A DNA stretch of 64,000 nucleotides, taken from Hansfordia pulvinata (taxonomy: Eukaryota; Ascomycota; Sordariomycetes; Xylariales). The notes under the pieces are model-generated. The model ran no database searches and was not told where the DNA came from. It saw nothing but the letters and a program-made list of their open reading frames with translations. The stretch's first letter is position 1; each line of letters begins with the position of its first letter. The stretch covers positions 3,658,001 through 3,722,000 of the forward strand of contig BJKQ01000001.1 in assembly GCA_006538405.1 (NCBI GenBank). The letters run 5' to 3'. A program made the translations under genes and the position numbers. Below are positions 12,649 to 21,705 of the stretch, one piece after another.

Positions 12649-13257
12649 ATGGCTTCCAACACCGCCAACGCCGCCGCCGTGTGAGTACCATATATATATA
12701 ACCTTCTGAGCCCCGGACGCCCGAGGCCCCCAAGAAAGCTCTCCTGCCTGGGCAGCGTTTGATTTCACTACCAGAGAAAAAAACTAGACGTGACAGATTA
12801 GGACTGACAGCTCACCAACAAAAGCACGACCGATGACCGCCTGGAGCCCGGGCAGGCTCCGGGGGGCCGCCGGGCAGCTCAGCACGGCAACCAGCTGCAG
12901 CACGGCCACGGGCATCCGCTTCCGGGGCTGACGCAGCCGAGCGGTAAGTGGCCTCGTTCTTGGTCATCCCTCTCTGTCTTCCTCTCTCTTGGGGGAAGTG
13001 AGATATAGGTTGTGCATGCCTATCTTTGTGCGGGATGGGAATCAGGGAAGAAAGAGGAGCAAGAAACAAATGAATAAATAATATACTGACGATCAGGCTC
13101 CAAAAAAAAAAAAACAGGCCAGCTCCTGCAGGGCGCGACGGACGCCGAGGGCAAGCCCAAGGCGCCGTCGCTGCTGATCGGGGTCAAGCTGGACCTCGAG
13201 GCCGAGGTGCACCTGTCTGCGCGGGTCAAGGGCGACGTCACGGTCGGGCTATACTGA
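12649..13257 (+). CDS. Small conserved-type fungal protein (96 aa), function unknown
   Basis: Three exons (12649-12680, 12825-12943, 13118-13257) joined by GT-AG introns of 144 and 174 bp give 96 aa in one frame. The start has a good context (GAAGATGGC). The N-terminus is Ala/Asn-rich (MASNTANAAAV), the middle is Gly/Gln/His/Pro-rich and probably disordered, and the last 26 or so residues form alternating hydrophobic/charged strands (LIGVKLDLEAEV, ARVKGDVTVGLY). From memory, a closing segment of this type (long acidic/hydrophobic strand, then a Gly-Asp turn and VTVGLY/ITLTLL-like end) is shared by many short fungal proteins of unknown function; I cannot name a family. No signal peptide or membrane segment is visible. 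The long leader with CAG runs and a TATA-like box suggests a regulated gene. A competing acceptor at 12810 leads quickly to a stop and was not chosen. Confidence 0.72.
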
Positions 13258-14480
13258 GAGAGGGAGGGAGGAGGTGAGAGAGGTCTTGAGTTGGTTAATC
13301 ATGTCTGGATGAATTGTGTGGTTGATTTGTGTTCTCTCTGTCACTGTCTTTCACATTTTCCCACTTTCCGTCTCTCTCAACGCTGGCCGTTCATCTGGGC
13401 TTTTCTGCTTGAATTTTGCCCTCGGGCTTCCACTCTTTTCATTTCATATCACGATGTGACGACTGTTATCGTTTCCCCTGGGAACAATCTTGTGGCGCAA
13501 TTTGCTCCAGGCTGGCAAGATCTCGGACGTGCCCTTTGGCAAGGCAAGATTGACACTCACTTGGGCTGGGGCGGGGGTCTTGCTTATGACGGGGAGATCC
13601 GTGTTCTGATTGCTTCATCGTCGGTCCTTGGACTGCATGTCCAAACAGCTTCTAAGAGGAACCGGGAGGGTCCTCAGCACACGCTCACTCGAAGAATAGC
13701 GCCAGCAAATCGAAAAGGGTTGCGCCTCTTTAGAAGAATCAGCAGCACGGTTATCGCACCCTAGACTACCTACGAGTTGCACGATGAAGTACGAGAGGAC
13801 TCCCACGCCGTAACGCCGCCGCCGCCACCAGGAGCGGGATGGCTGGCGCCCGAAGGAGGGGAGGGCTTTGTGGGGATCACGAGCAGCTGCCCGCGTGGTT
13901 CGGTGGGTGCGTGGGTGGGCGGCCGTTGGCTTACAGAAAGCGGAATTCTTGCCGCTCTGGGATTCAAGCCATGGGTGGGTGGGTTCGAGGCAGCTACGAG
14001 TATGTATTCGTAGCACTCAATTCACGACAGGTCCAATTGAGAGCCGCGAGGTGAGTGAGGCCTGGCGCGTTGTTCCGAGAACAGCACGCGCGCAGGCGCA
14101 CTCCCTTCTTGGACGTTCGAACACATACCTACCTGTAGAGGGAAAGAGAGTACATACATAGGGGAATGCCTTGTGTGCGGGGTGCGTCAACGATGGCCTG
14201 CAGGAGACAGGTGTGAAGACCAGCTAACTACTCGTACCTACTACCTAATAAACTACTGCAGAGATGATCCTGGCGCCGTGATCCGTTCACTACGAGTGTT
14301 GCCCCCCAAAGATCGCCCCGGAAGAGGCCGCTTTTCGACATCTGCTTCGCGAGGAGACGCCGACGTCTCTCCTTGCCACGCGGGGAAGCTATGCTTATCC
14401 GTATTCTAAGGGGGGCGATCAGCAGCAACAGCAGCATGAGTGGCAGCAGCAGCAACAGCAGCGAGCGATTGAGCCGATGG

Positions 14481-14570
<90 letters not shown>

Positions 14571-16364
14571 GTGTCGGAGCACGCAGCGAGGGAGGGTGAC
14601 GACGATAGCTGGTGCTATCGGCCATTATTACCCTCATGAATTGAGTCAAGACGCACGCACGCACTCCAGTCGATCACTCGTACGAGTACTCCGCAGATAG
14701 GAGAGCCAGGCTTGTGTACTGTAGGTAGTAGGCCAGGTTAGGTAATAAGAGATAGAGAGCAGTCTGTGCAATGTAACGTGACTACCGCGTCCCGAAGCTA
14801 CCCGCATCCGCGCCCAAGTGCCGATCGATCTGACAGGGGGAGAGGACATTTAATGAGTACCTACCTACCTACCTACCTTACCTTACTCCGTTAGGTAGGC
14901 ACTCGTGATGGTCATCATCCATTGCCGAGGCCCCTGCGCTGCTGCACTGCGCTGCACTGCACTGCAACGACGGCACTGCCGCGCAGTCTCGTACGATTGA
15001 AGGAACACTGATGGAAGCCTGCAGCAGCAGCAGTGATGCCATCCCTCTCCAGGCTGATAATATACCAAGCCCGGGCTCACACTGTTTGAGGTATAAGTAT
15101 CTACCTTGGTACCTACCGTACCTATCTCTCTGCGCCCGCGCCAACGAGAATTTTTCGCATTCGGCCCGGCGCTGGCTGGAGACGCCGCATCCGGGGGGCG
15201 CGTTTTGGTTAGTGGCCGCACGCGCGCGCCGGGCGTACTCATCAAGAGAGGTACCTCGGCCAAGATGGCTCCGCGGCCCCTCCCCAAGCGTTTTTGCCTA
15301 GTAGGGCAATCTTGGCTGCCAGCGACGCCGCCTGATTGGCCAGAAGCACAGCCGGCAGGTGCAATGGCTCAATGTGAAGACGACCTGGACCTGTTCCGGG
15401 TACTCGCACTCACTGCCCACAGGTGAGAGGTGAGGCGGGCGGTTGTTACAAGTATACCAGGTCACGATCTTGGAAACCCAGGCTCGCGCACCGGCACCTG
15501 CACCCGGAGCGGAAGGGACGACTGTGAGCGACTGACTTGACGATTTTCTGCATGCGCCGGAAAGAACGACCCAATTCCATGCGTCCAGTGGAATTCCAAT
15601 TGGACCCGTCTCCCATCAGTCTAGAACGTGTATGGAAGGAACTGCCCGTAGTCTAACCAGTAGGTACGAGTAGTGCGCACCCGTCCGTCAGCACTCGCAT
15701 CTCCCGTCCCGTCCGTCTTTCTCATGGCCCCCCATTCATCCACTCATCCACGCACCCATCCATTATTCTCCATCCCCCGGCTAGCCTCGCCCGCCCGCCC
15801 GCCCCTCCACGCGGACATTTCCCGGCCTTGAACATCCCAGCCCACACGCGCGTGCGTGTCTCTGTACACGGCCAGGCTCTCTCTGCCTCTCTCGCGCGTA
15901 TCTGCCCGGCCCTGCTGCGGCCCGTCGCTCGCCCTCGCCCGCCGGCTGCCCCTACCACCATGCTCGGATTACTGGACTCGGGCTCCATCGTCGGTCGCCC
16001 CAGCCGGAGTAGATACGACCGGCAGGCAGCCTGACTGGTCCTGCGCACCACTCACCATCCTCGTCCCACTCGGCCGTGCCGCCAGTCCTCCTACGTCGGC
16101 ACTGCACGCGACAGGACGTGCCCGCCCGCGAGTCCTTGCCCGGTGGGATGGCCCTCCCGAATTCGGCTGGCTCGCCGCCGACTCGCGACCCTTGCCCGCC
16201 GCTCTGCCCGCCACCCTGTCCGGCTTGGGCCCCTTGTTATAGCTCGGCCCTCCCGCCCGCGCGACGTCCCAGCTAAATTTCTTGTAGCTTCAACCTTCTC
16301 GAGCCACGCTGCGCTCTCCCGTCCTCCTCACCCTGCTGCCTCTCGGGACTCCCCCATCGCCACC
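13258..16364. other. Intergenic region with microsatellites; permease promoter
   Basis: No supported gene. Contains TACGAGTA-type words at 13995, 14229, 14681 and 15665, an AGC/CAG-rich stretch at about 14420-14465, the (GTC)29 tract, a TACC tandem near 14862-14885, and from about 15700 onward a C-rich strand typical of the promoter and leader of the permease. Confidence 0.55.
14483..14570. repeat. (GTC)29 microsatellite
   Basis: About 88 nt of perfect GTC/TCG repeats, the longest simple repeat in the window, preceded by imperfect AGC units. It lies in intergenic DNA, with no start or splice context that would make it a poly-Ser, poly-Val or poly-Arg coding tract. Confidence 0.95.
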
Positions 16365-17951
16365 ATGGAGCCTCCCACCACCGCCGCCGCCGCCCCCGGC
16401 GCCGCCCAGTACGACGACAAGGACATCGTCGCCTGCCCCGACTCCTCCTCCCAAGATGCCCCCAGCAAGGACATCGAGACCGGCGAGACCCAGCAGCTTG
16501 AGCGCGGCCTCAGCAGCCTCCACCTGCAGTTCATCGCCATAGGCGGCACCATCGGCACCGGCTTGTTCCTCGGAATCGGCGAGGCCCTCGCCTCGGCCGG
16601 CCCCGTCAGCTGCCTCATCGCCTTCATCTTCGTCGGCACCATCATCTTCTCCGTCATGGTTAGCCTCGGCGAAATGGCCAGCTTCATTCCCGTCACCGGC
16701 TCATTCGCCGCCTACTCGGCCCGCTTCGTCGACAACTCGTTCGGCTTCGCCGTCGGCTGGGAGTACTGGTTCTCCTGGGCCATCACCTTTGCGCTCGAGC
16801 TCGTCTCCGCCGGCGTCATCATCAAGTACTGGGACGCCGGCCTGAGCGTCGGTATCTTCATTGCCGTATTCTGGGTCGTGTTCACGGCCCTCAACTTCCT
16901 GCCCGTTCACTACTTTGGCGAGCTCGAGATGTGGTTCTCCAGCATCAAGGTCATCACCATTGTCGGCTTCATCATTTTCGCCATCTGCATCAATGCCGGC
17001 GCCAGCCCGCAGGGCTACCTGGGCTTTCGCTACTGGGAGTCGCCCGGCGCGTTCCACGCCGACGTGGTCGAGGGCGCCACGGGCAAGTTTGTCGCCTTCT
17101 GGTCCGTCCTCATCACGGCCGCCTTCAGCTACCAGGGCACCGAACTGGTCGGCGTGGGCGCGGGCGAGACCCGCGACCCGGCCAAGACGGTGCCCTCGGC
17201 CATCCGCTGGACCTTCTGGGGCGTCCTGTCGCTCTTCGTCTCGACCATCTTCTTTGTCGGCCTTCTAGTGCCGTACGACAATAAGGACCTTTCCATCGGC
17301 ACCAGCGACGCCTCGGCCTCGCCGCTGGTCATCGCTGTCAAGCTGGCCAGCGTCCCAGTTCTCCCGCACATCCTCAATGCCGTCCTGTTGACGGCGGTGC
17401 TTTCGGCGGCCAACTCGAACGTCTACTCAGCCAGCCGTATCCTGGTGGCCCTGGCGAATGAAGGCAACGCCCCCAAGGTCTTGACGCGCACGAATCGGTT
17501 CGGCACGCCGTATGTCGCCGTGGGCGTGACGTCGGCCGTGGGGCTCCTGGCCTTCATGAACCTGTCGGCCGCAGGCGATGAGGTGTTCAACTGGTTCCTA
17601 AACATCAGCTCGATTGCCGGCTTCACGACGTGGACCTCGGCCATTTATTGTCACCAGCGCTTCATGAAGGCGCTTAAGCACCGCGGCATCTCGCGGGCCA
17701 GCCTTCCGTACGCTGCGCCGCTCCAGCCGTACTTGGGATGGTACGGGATCTTCTTCTGCGTTCTCATCATCCTGACGAACGGCTTCACGGCGTTTATTCA
17801 CTGGGATACGGCCAAGTTCTTCTCGGCCTACATCAGTCTGATTCTGTTTGTTGTGCTCTACGTGGGGCACAAGATTGTATTCCGGCCCAAGTTTGTCAAG
17901 ATTTCCGAGATTGACCTGGACCGCGACCGGGTGCAATGGCCAGGATGTTGA
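16365..17951 (+). CDS. Amino-acid permease (YAT/AAT family, Dip5/Lyp1-like)
   Basis: Intronless 528-aa protein. I chose the ATG at 16365 because it has an optimal context (CGCCACCATGG) and starts a normal hydrophilic N-terminal tail; the same frame is open for another 74 codons upstream, but that part is Arg-rich and untypical. The family signature begins near residue 49: RGLSSLHLQFIAIGGTIGTG, followed by LFLGIGEALASAGP, the substrate-binding first helix of fungal amino-acid permeases. About twelve hydrophobic helices follow, with the conserved FSYQGTELVGVGAGETRDP and AANSNVYSASRILVALANEG blocks. Role: proton-coupled uptake of amino acids across the plasma membrane. Substrate cannot be read from the sequence; similarity by eye is to the dicarboxylic/basic amino-acid permease subgroup. 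The gene ends 258 bp before the convergent oxidoreductase gene. Confidence 0.93.
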   Translation: MEPPTTAAAAPGAAQYDDKDIVACPDSSSQDAPSKDIETGETQQLERGLSSLHLQFIAIGGTIGTGLFLGIGEALASAGPVSCLIAFIFVGTIIFSVMVSLGEMASFIPVTGSFAAYSARFVDNSFGFAVGWEYWFSWAITFALELVSAGVIIKYWDAGLSVGIFIAVFWVVFTALNFLPVHYFGELEMWFSSIKVITIVGFIIFAICINAGASPQGYLGFRYWESPGAFHADVVEGATGKFVAFWSVLITAAFSYQGTELVGVGAGETRDPAKTVPSAIRWTFWGVLSLFVSTIFFVGLLVPYDNKDLSIGTSDASASPLVIAVKLASVPVLPHILNAVLLTAVLSAANSNVYSASRILVALANEGNAPKVLTRTNRFGTPYVAVGVTSAVGLLAFMNLSAAGDEVFNWFLNISSIAGFTTWTSAIYCHQRFMKALKHRGISRASLPYAAPLQPYLGWYGIFFCVLIILTNGFTAFIHWDTAKFFSAYISLILFVVLYVGHKIVFRPKFVKISEIDLDRDRVQWPGC

Positions 17952-18209
17952 TCGGTCATCTCACACATACAGACACACACACACACAGGTGTTGATTTGT
18001 CATATTAATGTTGGATATTTGAAATGCATAGCGCGGCGCAGAAAAGGACAGTGGGGATAATTCTCCATGCATGTTTCTTGATATTAATTCTAATTCGCTA
18101 ATGGAATATGGCATATGACGGGGAAAGCACCCGCATCCCTCCCGCCCCTCCCACCTCTCCCACTTGTCCGCTCCTCTCCTGGAACCTGCAGCTGCGAGGC
18201 AAGCACTAA

Positions 18210-19859
18210 CTAGTCGTACACCCAGCCGTCGACGCTGGGGCTCCAGAAGACGCCGTGGGGGTCGATGCGGGCCTTGACGCGCTTCAACTGGTCTCTCTTC
18301 TCGGGGGTGTGGATGAGGCTGAAGTCGGAGCCGACGCGGGCGTTGCCGGCAAGGATGGCGTCGGGGAGGCCGTTGGCGCGGTCGGCCTGGCGGACAATGT
18401 CGAGGACGTCGTGGGCGTACTGGGCGTCGGCGTCGGCGTGCTCGGCGGGGACGTCCCAGGAGAGGGTCTGCTTGAGGAAGGCGCGGTCGCGGTGGCACAT
18501 GCCGGTCCGGCCGTCCGGGTCTGCGGCGGTGAGGGCCTGCGGGTGCACGGTGGCGAAGACGCTGTGGTAGTGCCCCTTGCCGGCGTCGGCGTCGAAGCGG
18601 GCGGCCAGGCGCTCGAAGGCGCGCAGCAGGGCGTCCGAGCCGAGGTCGCGGACGAGGGCGTTCCAGCATTCCAGGCGGGCGCACTTGGCGATGGTGACGT
18701 CGCGCTGGGCGTTCATGGAACAGATGTCGACGGCGGGGTCGCGGCGGACGAAGGCGGCGGCGCGCGCGACCTCGGGCGCCTCGAAGATGGAGAAGAGGGC
18801 CTCGGCGTCGGCCTCGGGGCCGGGGAACTGGACCTCGAGGACGACGACGGGCTTCCGGCGACGTCGGGCCCGCCCGGCATGGTCGGGGGCGCGACCATGG
18901 CTATGGCCGCCAGCATGGCGGGGCCCAGGACGCCGGGGTCCGCCGAGGTCGTCGCGCGGGCGAAGGCGGCGGCGGCGGCGGGGAAGGCGGAGCGGGGGAA
19001 GACGGCGGTCAGGGTGGGGAAGAGGCGGCCCTCGCGCAGGGAGAGGTCGGAGAGCGGGTAGACGCGCATGGTCAGGGAGAGGACGACGCCGAGGCCGGCG
19101 CCGGCGCCGCGGAGGAGGTGGAAGAGCTCCGGGTCGTCGTCGGGGGAGACGGTGACGACCTCGCCGGTGCCGGTGACCAGGCGTGCGGAGGCGAGGTTGT
19201 CGCAGGTGTAGCCCCGGATTCCCTGGGCCAGGTTCAGGCCGCCGCCCAGGATGTTGCCTGCCATGCCTACGGCTGAGACGTTTGGCCAGCCTTTTTTTTT
19301 TGTGTGTGTGTTAGTTGGGATGAAGGGTGTGGGAGGAGAGGTGGGTGGGCACATGGGGGAGAAGGAGGGGGAGGGGGGAGGGCAAGAATGAAAAGGGGAG
19401 ACCCATACCCGTGTAGAAACCGGCCTTGGCGACGGCGGGCTGGACGTCGCCGGTCAGGGCGCCGCCGCCAAAGGTGACGGTGCGGGCGGCGGGGTCGACG
19501 TCGACGGAGCGGAAGCGCTCCATGTCGAGGAGCAGGGTGCGCGGGTGGTGATGACGACGGTGCCGCAGGCGCCGCACTGGGGCAGGACGCGGAAGCCGCG
19601 GGCACCCGCGAGGCGGACGGCGGCGGCGACGTCGGCCTCGGTCTGCGGGAGGAGGACCGCCGCGGGCAGGGTCGAGCGGTCGCCCAGCGTGGCCCAGCGC
19701 TTGGAGAGGAAGGCGTACAGGGCGGCGGAGGACTTGTCTTCTTCTCCATCAGGCGAGGGCGAAGAAGGGGAGGGGAGGGGGCTGGTGGTGTTGAGATGGC
19801 GCATGTCGGGGCAGGGCGGCGGCGAGGTCGGCTACCGCTGCTGCTATCTCTGCTGCCAT
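18210..19859 (-). pseudogene. FAD-linked (BBE-type) oxidoreductase, frame broken by about three single-base shifts
   Basis: Two exons on the minus strand, 19859 to 19409 and 19290 to 18210, separated by a 118-bp GT-AG intron with a CTAAC branch site. The order matches FAD-binding oxidoreductases: an N-terminal PTEADVAAAVRLAGARGF-like FAD_binding_4 region, GGGALTGDV, then after the intron GNILGGGLNLAQGIRGYTCD and NLASARLVTGTGEVVTVS, and a C-terminal berberine-bridge-enzyme tail with DPHGVFWSPSVDGWVYD. The reading frame changes near 19807 (CCCC run), near 19544 (after GTVVITTRA/before LLLDMERF) and near 18853 (after PGGPDVAG/before PVVVLEVQF). Each shift is one base at a short G/C run, and the flanking protein is natural on both sides. 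This may be a decaying gene or an assembly error in about 75% GC DNA. If intact, it would be a roughly 500-aa flavoenzyme oxidising an unknown substrate. A conservative start is the ATG at 19804; that at 19859 gives a more natural N-terminus (MAAEIAAAVADLAAALP). Confidence 0.75.
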
Positions 19860-20032
19860 TTTTTTTTTGGAGAGATGGGCGTGGACGCTGTTGGTTTATT
19901 TGTTGTTTGTCTGTCGAGGGCCGTTAAAAGGGGTGTCTCTTTGGTTGTGTGAGGGAGTTGGCGGACGACAGAGACAAGACAGAGAAGGGGGGGACGGGAG
20001 AGGTGTGAGGGGTGTGAGGGGTGTGAGGTGGG

Positions 20033-20040
20033 ATATATAA
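20033..20040 (-). promoter_or_regulatory. TATA-like element upstream of the oxidoreductase gene
   Basis: TTATATAT on the minus strand, in GC-rich DNA about 175 bp before the candidate start at 19859 and correctly oriented for the oxidoreductase gene. Confidence 0.4.
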
Positions 20041-20553
20041 CGACGATGCCGTGGGAGTGGTGTCCGCGTGTTCCGGGGCGGCGGTTCACTCACGACGCGG
20101 GGCTGGGGCTGACACAGGGGACGCATCTGGCCGGTTTCCATACATAAGGTACCTACCTGTTTCATGTATATGCTTGCTTTACACCCAACCACCGTTGAGC
20201 CAAGGTTCCTAAGGTCTATACTCGTTCTTGGTTCAATGTCGTATGATTGGGAGGGTTGAGCAAGAGAGTACTCGTAATGAGGCGAGGGGGAGGGATCGTC
20301 CTCGCAGAGCTGGCGACAAGAGCTGTGGGAGCTGAGCTGAGCTGGATAAAACCAGTAGTCTCACTAACAAGTAACTGACTAGTAGGACAGGGCTATCCGC
20401 GCGGAGAATGCGGGCACGTACGAGTAGGCAAGGCAAGGCAAGGCATCGCAAGGCAAAGCGAGGTAACGCAAGGTAAGGTATTTGTGTTTTTTCTCCTTCC
20501 CCCACTGGCCCGCCGAGTCAGGATGAGTGAGGCTCGGCCGCTGCCACCGCATT

Positions 20554-20560
20554 GGAGGAA

Positions 20561-20595
<35 letters not shown>

Positions 20596-20598
20596 AGG
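20554..20598. repeat. GAA/GAG-rich microsatellite
   Basis: Imperfect GAA repeats of about 45 nt, with two GAG/AGG interruptions. Confidence 0.85.
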
Positions 20599-20980
20599 AT
20601 CCCCGCGCTAAACAACCGCGAGTAACGCCGTCCAGGCAAGACGGCAATCGTGCTAGGGAAAGCGAGGCAGTCATACCGTGTACAGCGACTATAAGCGAGA
20701 GCGGTGTCGTGCTAAAATCACTTTTAGTTTTCTGGGGGCTTGGCTGGGCTGGCTAAGGTAGGTACTCGTATGTACCTACATCTTTGACCGGCCTCTACTG
20801 CGAGTAATAACGCCTTGTATCCAGGTACGCGTAGCAGAGTTAGCAGAGAGTTATTAGGGCTGACGTCCATGTGGGAGGCTTGCAGCAACGGGAGTTTTCG
20901 TGGTGTGCTGCTGTGCTGCTCCGAACAGCGGTCTGTTGTCGGGGATAGAGACATACGATCAACGAAGGGAAACACACATA

Positions 20981-20985
<5 letters not shown>

Positions 20986-21014
<29 letters not shown>
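20986..21014. repeat. (GA)n microsatellite
   Basis: About 14 GA units with a single early interruption. Confidence 0.88.
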
Positions 21015-21018
<4 letters not shown>

Positions 21019-21705
21019 AGATAGACCCTTGTGATACTCGTGGGCAAGACTCCCCCCCCTGGGCCGCGGTGGGGCTGTCCTCACATTGAAGTAATGTATT
21101 CTCATCCAGTACTTCTGGGTACATGTAGCCCACCCTGTTCGCACCCGACCCCGGCGTGTCCAGCCCTGCCCGCGTAGTGTCTTTCTCGTTCCCTCAAGCG
21201 AATAAGGCTAAGAATAATTCTGCGAGGCTGATGCAGCGGCCCCTAAAAGTCAATCAAGTCTCCGAAAAGTGCCCGATTGGGGGGCCTTTTTCGTGTTCTT
21301 CCTCGCCCTTGGTGCCTTGACAGGTACACACTTGCAGGAAAGGCGGGGAGTGGAAGGCTGATGGAATATGCTAAGTGGGCATGCATATCGTGTGCTTCCA
21401 GCGCAGCCCGCTTCTATTCATCATCGCCCACACAGAAAGGCATGCTGCTCTCCAGTAAAACACAGCACACCCACCCGAGCGAGCCACGATGATGAACCAA
21501 ATGCACAATGGACCAGCTTCGAGGACAGACAACACGCTCCAAGCAATTCATCTGATAATTGCATACGAGTAAAGAATTCAGCCCCGTCTGTCCAATACGA
21601 GTAAGGCGCTTGCATTGACAGTCATGAGTACCTACCATGCATGAATGGAAGGAGCATGCCCTGTTTCCCCTCGCACCTTCCGTCCCTCTCTCTTCTTTCC
21701 CCTTC

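Larger units (their letters stand above)
19860..21705. other. Intergenic region between two minus-strand genes
   Basis: No supported gene. Holds the oxidoreductase promoter, a GAA-rich tract (20554-20598), a (GA)n tract (20986-21014), runs of AAGGC-type direct repeats near 20430-20475 and five TACGAGTA/TACTCGTA words (20269, 20419, 20763, 21564, 21596). Confidence 0.6.

Noticed and set aside
14420..14640. Poly-Ser frame through the GTC tract as a gene
   Set aside because: Consists almost only of the repeat, with no splice sites or flanking protein-like sequence.
18853..18898. 44-bp GT-AG interval in the oxidoreductase that would also repair the frame
   Set aside because: Too short for an intron here, no branch site, and it would remove a stretch (VAPPTMPGGPDVAG) that looks like normal protein.
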